From assembly GCA_963761005.1 (NCBI GenBank), contig CAVXFK010000016.1:62001-126000 (forward strand): a DNA stretch of 64,000 nt, in the 5' to 3' direction. This DNA comes from DASWJZ01 sp963761005. GTDB taxonomy: Bacteria; Pseudomonadota; Alphaproteobacteria; Rhizobiales; Afifellaceae. Both the position numbers and the translations under genes were made by a program. The notes under the pieces are model-generated. The model did not search any database and was not told where the DNA came from. It saw only the letters and a list, made by a program, of their open reading frames with translations. Shown here one piece after another: positions 8,728 through 17,815 of the stretch. Position 1 is the stretch's first letter, and the number at the start of each line of letters is the position of its first letter.

Positions 8728-10104
8728 CTAGGCCGGCACGTACGGGCCGAGCTCGGCTTTGCCGTCGGGATTGAACTGCGGGATGTTCGGGTCGTACTCG
8801 ACCTGCGCCCGCGGAACGACCTTGACGATCTCCAGGAGGTCGAACTGGTTCTCCGGCTTCTCTTTGCCGCGCACCACCAGCACGTCCTTGAAGCACTGAT
8901 GGTCGGCCGCGCGGTACTCGGTCGGGCCGTTGCCCATGCCGTCGAACTTCAGGCCCTCGAGCGCCTTGATCACTGTCGGCGGATAGAAGGTGCCGGCCGT
9001 CTCGACGGCGTTCGCATAGAGCAACGTCTGCACATAGCAGGTCTGCGCAGCCTGCGACGGCGGAGCGCCGTACGCGCTGCCGAACGACTTGGTCAGCGCC
9101 GTGGTGGCATCGTCAGGAAGCTTGTAGTTCCAGTTGGACGTCCCGAGGATCCCCTTGATGGCGTCGCCGGCGCCCTGAGCCATCAGCTCGGAGATGAGCG
9201 GCACGACGATCTCGAACTTCTTGCCGTTCGCCATCTTATCGCGCAGGCCGAACTGCACCGCCTGCGTGAGCGAGTGGATCATGTCGAAGCCGTAGTGGTT
9301 CAGGATCAGGACGTCGGCGCCGGAGTTCAGGACCGGCGTGATGTACTGCGAGAAGTCGGGCGCGCCGACCGGCGTCCTGACGGCGGCCTGGGTCTTCCAG
9401 CCGAGCTTCTCCGTGGCGTCCTTGATCGATTCTTCCTGCGTCCAACCCCAGGTGTAGTCGGCTGTCAGGTGGTAGGCGACCCGATCCGTCCCGTAGGTCT
9501 CGCCGAGGATCGGCCCGAGCGCCTGGCCGGACATGTAGGCGTCGAAGAAATGGCGGAAGCCATAACGACGGCGGTCCTTGCCGGTGGTGTCGTTCGAGTG
9601 GGTCAGGCCGCACATGAAGATGATGCCGGCCTCCTGGCAAAGCGACTGCACCGCGACCGCGACGCCCGACGACGAGCCGCCGGTCACCATGATCACGCCG
9701 TCCTTCTCGATCATCTGCTTGGCGGAAGCGCGTGCGGCATCGGACTTCGTCTGCGTGTCGCCGGTGACGTACTCGATCTTCTTGCCGAGGACGCCGTTGC
9801 CCTTCAGCGCCTTGGGCGTCATCGTGTTGAGCAGGCCGCCGTCGCCTTCGCCGTTCAGGTGCTGGACGGCGAGCTGGTAGGCCTTGAGTTCGTCTCCGCC
9901 TTCGCCGGCGTAGGGGCCGGTTTGCGGTACGTTGAAGCCGAACGTGACGCTCGAGCCGGAAGTTTTCGCGGGGTAGTTGCCGATCGGCTGTTCGTCAGCC
10001 CAGGCGCCGCGGACGAAGTGCAGAGGTGCCGCCATGACGAGCGAGGTCGCGGCCCCAGCCTTGAGCAGCCCGCGCCGAGAGACGCGCTTGTCGGAGATTC
10101 TCAT
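8728..10104 (-). CDS. livK: Periplasmic substrate-binding protein of the Liv-type ABC transporter
   Basis: About 458 residues starting at ATG 10104, preceded by AGGAGG at 10111-10116. The N-terminus RVSRRGLLKAGAATSLVMAA is a twin-arginine-type signal, suggesting Tat export. The mature part is a type I periplasmic-binding fold of the LivK/AmiC group (VTFGFNVPQTGPYAGEGG near the start). It is the first gene of the livKHMGF operon and lies opposite an acyl-CoA-responsive regulator. Proteins of this length and signal type are annotated variously as binding branched-chain amino acids, amides or urea. The ligand cannot be decided here, and the neighbouring regulator leaves open a short-chain carboxylate or amide. 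Confidence 0.88.
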   Translation of the reverse strand: MRISDKRVSRRGLLKAGAATSLVMAAPLHFVRGAWADEQPIGNYPAKTSGSSVTFGFNVPQTGPYAGEGGDELKAYQLAVQHLNGEGDGGLLNTMTPKALKGNGVLGKKIEYVTGDTQTKSDAARASAKQMIEKDGVIMVTGGSSSGVAVAVQSLCQEAGIIFMCGLTHSNDTTGKDRRRYGFRHFFDAYMSGQALGPILGETYGTDRVAYHLTADYTWGWTQEESIKDATEKLGWKTQAAVRTPVGAPDFSQYITPVLNSGADVLILNHYGFDMIHSLTQAVQFGLRDKMANGKKFEIVVPLISELMAQGAGDAIKGILGTSNWNYKLPDDATTALTKSFGSAYGAPPSQAAQTCYVQTLLYANAVETAGTFYPPTVIKALEGLKFDGMGNGPTEYRAADHQCFKDVLVVRGKEKPENQFDLLEIVKVVPRAQVEYDPNIPQFNPDGKAELGPYVPA

Positions 10105-10178
10105 AAGTTTCCTCCTGGTGTCATTTCCCGTCGCCGTCGTCTTGCCGCGACGGGCCGGTCCGCATGGCGGGCCGCCGC

Positions 10179-10277
10179 ACAAATTGTAAATCCCAGGCGT
10201 AATTCCTACCAGAAGCGATTGATTGAAAAGGCAAATTTTGTAAATATCGCGCTGTGCGCTGCGGCAAACCTGTAAAC
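10179..10277. promoter_or_regulatory. Candidate operator region with three related AT-rich motifs
   Basis: In the divergent spacer between livK and the acyl-CoA regulator three similar motifs occur: ACAAATTGTAAAT (10179-10191), GCAAATTTTGTAAAT (10231-10245) and GCAAACCTGTAAAC (10264-10277). Each combines a CAAA half with a TGTAAA half. They resemble the TTTGCAAA-type sites described for the related regulators RamB and PrpR of actinobacteria. Binding by the adjacent regulator is inference. Confidence 0.5.
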
Positions 10278-10318
10278 ATTGTCAAGCGCGGCGCAGAGAG
10301 CGCCATTAGGGAGCGCGA

Positions 10319-11885
10319 ATGGAGAGGACGCCCGCCGGCTTCCGCCTGCGCCAGACGCGGCGCGAGCGCGGCATGACGCAGGCAGCGCTCGCTGCGGCGG
10401 TCGGCATATCGCCAAGCTATCTGAACCTGATCGAGCAGGGGAAGCGGCGCATCGCTGGCGCGCTGCTCCGCCGCCTTGCCGACGCGCTCGGCCTCGACAT
10501 GGACGAGATCACCGGCGCGGAGACGTCGCGAACTGGTACAGGACCTGACCGAGATCACCGCCGATCCGCTGCTGCGCGACCTTGCGATCGATCTGACGGG
10601 CGCGCAGGAGATCGTCGGCCGGCAGCCGGCGTGGGGCAGGGCTGTCGTGCGGCTGCACCGCTCCTACCGGCGCGCCAACATGCTGTCGGAGTCGCTGGCG
10701 GAGCGCCTGGCGCATGATTCCGATCTCATCGAGGCGAGCCACGAGCTGCTGACGCGCATGACCTCGATCCGCTCCTTCTCCGAGATCTTGCGCGAGCATC
10801 CCGATATCGCGCCGCCGCAGCGCGAGCGTTTCACGGCGCTGATCGCGGAGGAGAGCGGCAAGCTCGGCGACATCGCAAAATCCGTGTTCGATCGCCTGAG
10901 CGAGTTCGGCGGCAGCGCGCGGCCGACGACGCCGGCCGAGGAGGTCGACGACTTCATCATCGACCGGCGGAGCTTCTTCGCCGAGCTTGAAGATGCAGCG
11001 GCCGCGCTCGCGACGAAGATGCGGGTGGGGGGCGTGCCGAGCGAGGCGGAGATAACCGAATGGCTCGCGAGCGCGCACGGGATCCGCGTCGAGACAATCG
11101 AGACCGCAGTGCAGAGCCATCATGGGCAACGCCACGGCACGTTCGATGCGGCCGCGCCGGTCTTCACCGTCCCGGCCGGGTTGCCGCAAGCGACGCGCCG
11201 CTTCCAGCTCGCACGCCTCGCCTTTTCAATCGACCAGGCGGCACCGGTCGAAAAGCTCGTGCACGACCCGCGCTTGACCTCGGACGCCGCGCGCATGCGG
11301 GCGACGGAGGCGCTTTACAGCTACGGCGCGGGCGCGCTCGTTCTCCCTTACGATCGCTTCCTAAGCGCTGCGGAGACCGTGCGTTACGACCTTGAGCGCC
11401 TGGCCGCGCTCTTCGGCGCGAGCATGGAGCAAGTCTGCCACCGGCTGGTCACGCTTCGCCGCCCCGACGCTGAAGGCATTCCGTTCGCGTTCCTGCGTGT
11501 TGATCCGGCGGGCAACATCTCGAAACGCTTCAGCCTGCCAACGCTGCGCCTCCCGCGCTACGGCGGAGCCTGTCCGCTCTGGGCAATCTACAGGACATCG
11601 CGCAATCCAGGCGCTCTCGTGACGCAGCGCGTCAGGCTGCCGGACGGGCGTGAGTTCCTGTTCGTCGCGAGCCAGATCGTGAAGCCGGCACCGGGCTTCG
11701 GCGCGCCAGGCGAGAGCTTCAGCGTGATGATCGCCTGCGACGCCATTTACGCGGAGCGGATCGTCTACGGCGAGGCGCTTCGCGGCGGCTTGGGCTTGAC
11801 GCTCGAAGCCGGCATCAACTGTCACCTCTGCCCGCGCGACGGGTGCACGCAGCGCGCCTTCCCGCAGGTGAAGGCACCGCAATAG
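10319..11885 (+). CDS. ScfR/RamB/PrpR-family transcriptional regulator (one frame break)
   Basis: The N-terminal XRE-type helix-turn-helix (GMTQAALAAAVGISPSYLNL) reads from ATG 10319. Near 10525-10532 one extra base moves the frame, and the remainder runs to 11885, giving about 520 residues, the family length. The C-terminal domain ends with NCHLCPRDGCTQRAFP, a CxxCx4C cluster as in PrpR, where cysteines bind an iron-sulfur cluster. Family members sense short-chain acyl-CoA and control propionate, acetate or glyoxylate metabolism. It is divergent from the livKHMGF operon, whose promoter it probably shares. The frame break sits between DNA-binding and sensor domains; with both ends conserved, an indel error is the simplest explanation. 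Confidence 0.85.
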
Positions 11886-11966
11886 GACCCTGTAAGAATA
11901 TGGCAGATCAGCCTAAAGTGGCGGCGCTGCAACGGCAAAGAACAGGCTGGCAGCGGGAGGATTGAC

Positions 11967-12368
11967 GTGCGCCCTTTGGTGCTGATCGCCGAGGATGAGC
12001 CCTACATCGTTGAGTCGCTTACGTTTCTCATGGAGGGTGCAGGCCTCGAAGTCGCCGTCGCAAAGGACGGAGCCGAGGCGCTTCAGGCGGTCAAGAGCCT
12101 CCGCCCGGCCGTGGTCATCCTCGACCTGATGCTGCCGGAAGAGAACGGCATGGAGGTGCTGCGCGTCGTGAAGGGCGACCCTGACCTCCGCGGCATCCCG
12201 ATTCTGGTGCTGACTGCACGCGGGCAGGAGAACGACCGGCAAACGGCGCTCGCGCTTGGCGCCGACGCGTTTGTGACCAAGCCTTTCTCCAATCGCGAGG
12301 TGGTCAAGCAGACCCTGGCGCTCGCCGGCGTCGCCGGCGCCGCGACGGCGGAAGGGGAGCCGAGATGA
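11967..12368 (+). CDS. Single-domain response regulator (CheY-like receiver)
   Basis: A 133-residue stand-alone receiver domain. The acidic pocket E9-D10 (IAEDEPYIV), phosphoacceptor D53 (VILDLMLPEENG), conserved Thr in LVLTARG and Lys in FVTKPFS are all present. No output domain follows. Its stop overlaps the next gene by four bases (ATGA), and a symporter-linked histidine kinase comes directly after, so that kinase is the likely phosphodonor. It may relay phosphate onward or act by protein contact. Its start at 11967 is a GTG preceded by GGGAGG. Confidence 0.92.
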   Translation: MRPLVLIAEDEPYIVESLTFLMEGAGLEVAVAKDGAEALQAVKSLRPAVVILDLMLPEENGMEVLRVVKGDPDLRGIPILVLTARGQENDRQTALALGADAFVTKPFSNREVVKQTLALAGVAGAATAEGEPR

Positions 12369-12610
12369 CCCCCCGCCGCGTGGTCGAGTTCGCCTTCCTG
12401 CTTCCCTGGGTGGGCGTCTTCCTGCTGACCCCGCCGGTCGTCATCATTTGGCAGACGTGGTCGCGGGCCGCCGGCTTTCCGCTCTTCATCGTCTACATCT
12501 TCGTGTGCTGGCTTGCGCTCGTCGTCACCGGCGGCGTCGTGGCAAGACGGCTCGAATGGCCCGGCGCGCGTGCGCGCAACGTCGCCGCGCGCGAGAGCGA
12601 CGAGCGCTGA
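12365..12610 (+). CDS. Small two-helix membrane protein of the sensor operon
   Basis: An 81-residue protein with two predicted transmembrane segments (about residues 8-28 and 38-60) and a basic C-terminal tail (ARRLEWPGARARN). I do not recognise a named family, but small proteins of this kind regularly precede sodium/solute-symporter histidine kinases, as DUF-type partners of SSS transporters do. It is translationally coupled to the receiver gene upstream and lies nine bases before the kinase gene. A role as an accessory subunit of the symporter-like sensor domain is inferred from position alone. Confidence 0.75.
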   Translation: MTPRRVVEFAFLLPWVGVFLLTPPVVIIWQTWSRAAGFPLFIVYIFVCWLALVVTGGVVARRLEWPGARARNVAARESDER

Positions 12611-12619
12611 GGCGGCGCC

Positions 12620-15389
12620 ATGCTAACTCCGGGCTTCGTTCTCCCGATCGCCGGCGCCTATCTGGCGCTTCTCTTCGCGCTCGCCTTCGTGACCGACCGC
12701 ATGGCGGCGAAAGGGCGCGCCAAGCTCATCTCATCGCCAGTCGTCTATACGCTCTCGCTCACCGTCTACTGCACGTCGTGGACCTTCTTCGGCGCCGTCG
12801 GATCGGCGGCGCGAAACGGCGCCGTGTTCGCGGCGATCTATCTCGGCCCGACGCTGGTCTTCGTCGGCGCCTGGTTCCTGCTCAGGAAGCTCGTGCGCAT
12901 CTCGAAGACGCACCGCATCACCTCGATCGCCGACTTCATCTCCTCGCGCTACGGCAAGAGCACGCGCGTTGCTGCGATCGTGACGCTGATCGCGGTCGTC
13001 GGCACCACCCCCTACATCGCGCTGCAGCTGAAATCGGTGGCGACCAGTCTCGACACGCTGACGATCGGCCGCTCGCTGATCTCGGCAGACGCACACGGTC
13101 TCTTCAGCGACACCGCGTTCTGGGTAGCGGCGTCGATGGCGGCGTTCGTCATCATCTTTGGAACGCGCAACGTCGGCGCCGACGAGCACCATCCGGGCGT
13201 CGTTGCGGCAATCGCGTTCGAGTCGCTGGTGAAGCTCGCGGCGCTCCTCGCGGTCGGGCTCTTCGTGGTGATCGGGCTGAAGGTCGCGAAAGCGGACTAT
13301 TCGGGCGCCGTCTGGCTCGACCCCGCACTCCGGAACACGCCGCCTTTCTGGGGCAGCGATCCGGCGCGCTGGACGGCGACGCTCTTCCTCGCGGCAGCCG
13401 CGATCATCTGCCTGCCGCGGCAGTTCCAGGTGACCGTCGTCGAGGTGACCGACGAGCGGCATCTCCGCACAGCGGCGTGGCTCTTCCCGCTCTACATGTT
13501 CCTGATCAGCCTCTTCACGGTGCCGATCGCGGTTGCCGGACTCGGCACGGTCGGGGCCGACGCCAATTCCGACCTCTACGTGCTGACCGTGCCGATGGAG
13601 GCGGGCCGCGAGTTCCTGGCTCTCGGCGCCTTCATCGGCGGCTTCTCTTCGGCAACCTCGATGGTGATCGTCGCCTGCATCGCGCTCTCGATCATGATCT
13701 CCAACCACATCGTCATGCCGCTTCTCTTGCGGAGCAGCCGGCTGAAGCTGCACGAGAAGCGCGACCTGACCGGGCTGCTGCTCGCGGTGCGCCGCCTGTC
13801 GATCGTGCTGATCCTGACGCTCGGCTTCCTTTATTACCGCGTCGGCGCGCGCTCCGATGCGCTCGCTGCGATCGGACTGATCTCGTTCGCCGGCGCCGCG
13901 CAGCTCCTGCCCGCGATGATCGGCGGCATCTATTGGCGGAGCGGCACGGAGCGCGGCGCGGTCGTCGGGCTCGTCGTCGGTCTTCTGGTGTGGGGCTACA
14001 CGCTGCTTCTGCCGAGCGTCATCCGCGTCGGCGGCGCCATGCAGAGCCTGCTCACCGAGGGCCCCTTCGGTCTGAAGTTCCTGCGGCCGGAGGCGCTGTT
14101 CCACCTCGAGGGCTGGGACCCGCTCGTGCACGCGCTCTTCTGGAGCCTGGCGCTCAATGTCGGCGCCTATATCTTCGTCTCGCTCTTCTCCAAACAGAAT
14201 CCGCTCGAGCGGCTGCAAAGCGCCCTGTTCGTCGACGCCTTTGGGCGCCTGCCGCGCGAGACGACGCGGGCCTGGACCGGCGACACGGCGGTGGAAGACC
14301 TGATGGCGCTCGCGCGCCGTATCATCGGGCCGGAGCGCGCCTATCGCGCATTCCGCGACTACGCCGAAAGCGAGGGACGCGAGATCCACGAGCTCGTCGC
14401 GGATACGCCGCTGATCTCCTTCGTCGAGCGCCAGCTCGCCGGCTCGATCGGCGCGGCGTCCGCGCGCGTGCTCGTGTCGCGCATCGCCGGCGGCGAGACG
14501 ATCAGCCTCGACGAGGTGATCACCATCCTCGACGAGACGCAGCAGGCGATCGAATACGGCCGGCAGCTCGAGCAGAAGTCGTCGGAGCTTGAGGCGATCG
14601 CGGCACAGCTTCGCGAGGCGAACGCGCGGCTCAAAGAGATCGACACGATGAAGGACGATTTCCTTTCCCGTGTCAGCCACGAGCTCAGAACGCCGATGAC
14701 GTCGATCCGCTCGTTCGCCGAAGTGCTGCTCGACTTCAGACGCGCTGCCGGAGGAGAAGCGCGGCCGCTTCGTCAACATCATCTATCAGGAGAGCCAGCG
14801 CCTGACGCGACTTCTCGACGAGATCCTCGACCTCAATCGGCTGGAGAGCGGCGAGCAGTCCTTGAAGCTTGCGCGGCTCGACCCGGCGGTCGCCGTGCGC
14901 GAGGCGCTTGCGGCGATGCTCGGCTTCGCGCATCAGGGCGGGGTCGAGCTTGAGGAGCGGCTGCCCGCGAACCTGCCGAGTGTGCGCGCCGACGCGGACC
15001 GGCTTAAGCAGGTGCTGATCAACCTGATCCACAACGCCATCAAGTTCAATGACGGGCCGGGCGCGCGCGTCGTTGTCTCCGCCACCACGCGCGGGGAGTG
15101 GGTCGTGCTTTCGGTACGCGACAGCGGGCCGGGCATTCCGGCAAGCGACGGCGCCGCGATCTTCGAGAAATTCTCGCGCCGCGGCTTGCACCGCGAGGGA
15201 AGCGGCCTCGGCCTCGCGATCTCCAAGCAGATCGTCGACAGCCACGGCGGGCGGATCGAGGTCAAGCCGGCGAGCGGCCGGGGAACGGTGTTCGAAGTGA
15301 TCCTGCCGGCCGCGGAGGCCGAGCCCGTCACGCCGAAGCCCGTGGCGCCGGTGGCCTCCGCAAGGGCGCCATCCCTTGCCGATCAATGA
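12620..15389 (+). CDS. Sodium/solute symporter-family sensor histidine kinase (one frame break)
   Basis: The N-terminal 500 or so residues form a multi-span SSS (PutP-like) transporter domain, for example SLTVYCTSWTFFGAVGSAA and the GGFSSATSMVIVACIALSI helix. A cytoplasmic linker and coiled coil (EQKSSELEAIAAQLREANAR) follow. The HisKA box is SRVSHELRTPMTSIRSFAEV with H687 as phosphorylation site. Near 14731-14742 one extra base shifts the frame. The second frame gives the rest of HisKA and the HATPase domain (N box LIHNAIKFND, G1 DSGPGIP, G2 GSGLGLAI). The architecture resembles CbrA/CrbS/MxtR sensors for amino acids or acetate. The complete protein would be about 922 residues. Confidence 0.87.
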
Positions 15390-15510
15390 GTTACCGGCGG
15401 CCGGCTCTCCCCGGGGCTGCGCTTTTGCCGCTGCCTCTGGCGGCTGCTCGCTATTGAAGCCGCGGGCCAAGAGCGCATATGAAGTGCGACGCTTACGCGG
15501 GACGCCGTAG

Positions 15511-15861
15511 ATGCAACGCTCGATGCAGGCCCTGAAAGACGCGCCGGTTCAGGACCAAAAGGCGCTCAACGTCGAGGAAATGCTCGACAGCGCGCGCGAC
15601 GCCGCCGAGTTCCTGAAGGCGCTCGCACATGAATCGCGCCTTGTCATTCTTTGTCTCCTGATCGAGCGCGAGCGCACGGTCACCGAGCTTGAGCAGATAC
15701 TCGGGCTTCGCCAGGCCGCCGTGTCGCAGCAGCTGGCGCGGCTTCGGGCCGACGACCTCGTGGAAGCACGGCGCGACGGCAAGAACATCTACTATTCTAT
15801 CGCCCGGCCGGAGGTCGCCGCGATTGTAGGCTCGCTCTACCAGGCGTTCTGCGAGCGCTAA
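15511..15861 (+). CDS. ArsR-family repressor with SqrR/BigR-type cysteine pair
   Basis: A 116-residue winged-helix regulator. The recognition helix region reads LRQAAVSQQLARLRADDLVE and the wing reads RRDGKNIYYSI. Cysteines occur only at 48 (LVILCLLIERE) and 114 (LYQAFCER). The 66-residue spacing equals that of the two cysteines that form a tetrasulfide bridge in the persulfide sensors SqrR and BigR. That suggests response to sulfide or reactive sulfur rather than to metal; no arsenic-type CxC motif is present. No sulfide oxidation gene lies beside it, so its target may be itself or a remote operon. It converges on the tmpB-like gene. Confidence 0.88.
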   Translation: MQRSMQALKDAPVQDQKALNVEEMLDSARDAAEFLKALAHESRLVILCLLIERERTVTELEQILGLRQAAVSQQLARLRADDLVEARRDGKNIYYSIARPEVAAIVGSLYQAFCER

Positions 15862-15894
15862 GCGCCGCCGCCCGCGGCTCTTTCCTATTCTTTT

Positions 15895-16482
15895 CTATTC
15901 TTCGGGGCCGAGATGCCGGTCGACCACGCGCTGCAATAGCGGCACGTAGTCGCGGAACGGACGCGTCTCATCACCGGCGATCTTGCCGCCTTCGTCCCAA
16001 ATCCGGACTCTGACAGCCTGCGAATGGAACGGGCTCTTCTTGAACGCTTCGACTTCGTCGGCGCTCATCGGGCCGCCCTGCAGCGAAAGCGTGTGGACGG
16101 AAGCCGACGACAGCTTCGAGAAATAGCTCGGGTCGACGGCGCAGAGGTAGCGCTTGGCGGCGACGTGCAGGCGGACGCACTCCGTAACGACCGGCGGGAA
16201 GAACGGCGCGAGCACCGCCGCGCCCGCCTCGTCGTGATGCCGGTCGTGCTCGTCCTCGGTCGTATAGGTCCCGAACTCGCTGGTGAAGTGGCCGATGTCG
16301 TGGAGGAGGGCCGCGGCGACAAGCTCCTCGCTTGCGTTCTCCTCCTCCGCGAGCTTCGCGCATTGAAGCATGTGTTCCGACACCGCGACTGGCTCGCCGA
16401 GATAATCCTCGGCGCCGCGCCGCTCGAAAATGTCGGCGATGAAGGGCACGATCGTCTCGCGCGTCAGGTCACGCGGCGTCAT
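15895..16482 (-). CDS. tmpB: HD-domain mixed-valence diiron oxygenase, TmpB/PhnZ-like
   Basis: A 195-residue HD-domain protein whose metal ligands fit the PhnZ/TmpB oxygenases: H37 (SEHMLQ), H61-D62 (LLHDIGHF), H83 (RHHDEAG), H106 (RLHVAAKR) and D163 (IWDEGGK). The QGGPMSADE segment is also typical. These enzymes cleave the C-P bond of a 1-hydroxyphosphonate oxidatively. The start overlaps the stop of the upstream TauD-family gene (ATGA). Because that partner is TauD-like (as TmpA) and not PhyH-like (as PhnY), the pair fits TmpA/TmpB: trimethylaminoethylphosphonate to glycine betaine plus phosphate. Substrate assignment is by context; a 2-aminoethylphosphonate substrate is the main alternative. 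Confidence 0.75.
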   Translation of the reverse strand: MTPRDLTRETIVPFIADIFERRGAEDYLGEPVAVSEHMLQCAKLAEEENASEELVAAALLHDIGHFTSEFGTYTTEDEHDRHHDEAGAAVLAPFFPPVVTECVRLHVAAKRYLCAVDPSYFSKLSSASVHTLSLQGGPMSADEVEAFKKSPFHSQAVRVRIWDEGGKIAGDETRPFRDYVPLLQRVVDRHLGPEE

Positions 16483-17636
16483 TCTGCCGCCTCTCCCATT
16501 TCTTCTTCCTCGATTGCAGCGAGCGTCGATAAAAGCCCGTCCTTGTCGGCGTAGCATCCCTGCAGCCAGCGCGTTCCGCCGCTCGAAAAGGCGCGGCGCG
16601 CGTGGAGAACGCGAGTGTTGTCGACGATGAAAAGCTCACCCGGCTGAAGCTTGAAGGTGACGGCCGACGCCGGCTCGTCGATGATCTCTGAAAGCCGGCG
16701 ATAGGCAGCATAGAAATCCGGCATCGCGTCGTAGGGGACATCGGTGATCGCCGCCGCCGAACGATTGTTGAACCGGATCGCCATCAGCTCCCCGTCGGGC
16801 GCAAGCTCGAGAATCGGGCGCTTGGAGCGAAGCCTGACGCCGGCGCTTCCAGCATATTCGAAGCGCGCAGAATGGCGGCAGAGGAGGTCGAAGCCCGCCG
16901 GGCTCTCATCGCGCAGCTTCCGTGCCGCCATGAAGCCGTCGACCACCATCGACTCGCCCCCCTCGACGGTGTTCTCCAGACAGGCGAGCAGCTGCAGCGT
17001 TGGCACCGGGTCGCGATAGGGATTGTCGGTGTGCGCCTGGAGCCCGAGATTGGTATAGGCGAGGTTGTTTGGATCGACCTCGGCACGGACGTCGAACCAG
17101 CGCCCATAGTTGGTCTCCCGCACGTATCCGAAGAGCTCGGCGACCCGACAGAGCGCTCCGGATTCGCGCGCTACGCCGGAGAGAAGCGCGAAGCCGTAAC
17201 GGCGGACGTCCGCGAGCCAGCCACCGAGAGCATGGCGGCTCGTGGAAACTTCGCCGAAGCGGGCTGTTGGCACGTGGTCACCGAGGCTCGCGTCCCAAAG
17301 CGTGATCCCGGCATCGACCCAGCCGACGGCGGGTGGCGCATTGCGATCGTAGCGGCGCGCGAAGAGCCAAGCAGCGGGGAAGACAACCGTCTTCTCTTCG
17401 GGCCGAAACGTCACCGAAAGGTCGCCGCCGCCGGTGAGGGAGGCAGCGGCGACCGAGGTCTCGCTCGGAAAATCGGAGAGCGTGATCAGCCGCTGGCCGT
17501 TCTTGGGGCTGCGGGTCGCCGGATCGAGCGCGTTGTCGCGCAGCCAAACCGCATGGAAGCGTGCTCTCTCGCCGGTCGTCCAGGTCAGACGCGCAGCGTT
17601 GCCACCATCAAGCCGTTCGACACCGGTCAACTTCAT
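16479..17636 (-). CDS. tmpA: TauD-family Fe(II)/2-oxoglutarate dioxygenase, TmpA-like
   Basis: A 385-residue protein with the two-part build of gamma-butyrobetaine hydroxylase: an N-terminal small domain (AVWLRDNALDPATRSPKNGQ) and a TauD catalytic domain. The iron ligands are H202 and D204 (LQAHTDNPYRDP) and H345 (TRVLHARRAF), with R356 likely binding 2-oxoglutarate. The cysteines that bind zinc in the N-terminal domain of true butyrobetaine hydroxylases are absent. With the downstream HD oxygenase in a four-base overlap, the best reading is hydroxylation of a quaternary-ammonium phosphonate at C1. Carnitine biosynthesis is a less likely alternative. It is divergent from phaC across a 179-base spacer. 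Confidence 0.75.
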   Translation of the reverse strand: MKLTGVERLDGGNAARLTWTTGERARFHAVWLRDNALDPATRSPKNGQRLITLSDFPSETSVAAASLTGGGDLSVTFRPEEKTVVFPAAWLFARRYDRNAPPAVGWVDAGITLWDASLGDHVPTARFGEVSTSRHALGGWLADVRRYGFALLSGVARESGALCRVAELFGYVRETNYGRWFDVRAEVDPNNLAYTNLGLQAHTDNPYRDPVPTLQLLACLENTVEGGESMVVDGFMAARKLRDESPAGFDLLCRHSARFEYAGSAGVRLRSKRPILELAPDGELMAIRFNNRSAAAITDVPYDAMPDFYAAYRRLSEIIDEPASAVTFKLQPGELFIVDNTRVLHARRAFSSGGTRWLQGCYADKDGLLSTLAAIEEEEMGEAAE

Positions 17637-17815
17637 TCTTGGATGTCCCCACTGGCGGACACTGACCGGGATTCATGTCGGACTTGCGACGGTTGCGGCG
17701 CGTTTCGCAAGAGGCGGTTGCGGCGAAACTCCGCGTTAAGCGTTCCGGGTTGATCTGCGTCATATTGCGCCACAATCCGGAGCATAGGTTCTTCTGGGGG
17801 CCGGAGGAGTACGGC

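Noticed and set aside
12731..14782. Open frame of 683 codons antisense to the symporter-kinase
   Set aside because: Rich in Asp, Arg, His and Glu, without domains; a shadow of the real gene.
15895..17636. PhnY/PhnZ (2-aminoethylphosphonate) assignment for the oxygenase pair
   Set aside because: PhnY is of the PhyH family, whereas the dioxygenase here is TauD-like with the butyrobetaine-hydroxylase layout. TmpA/TmpB fits better, though substrate remains untested.
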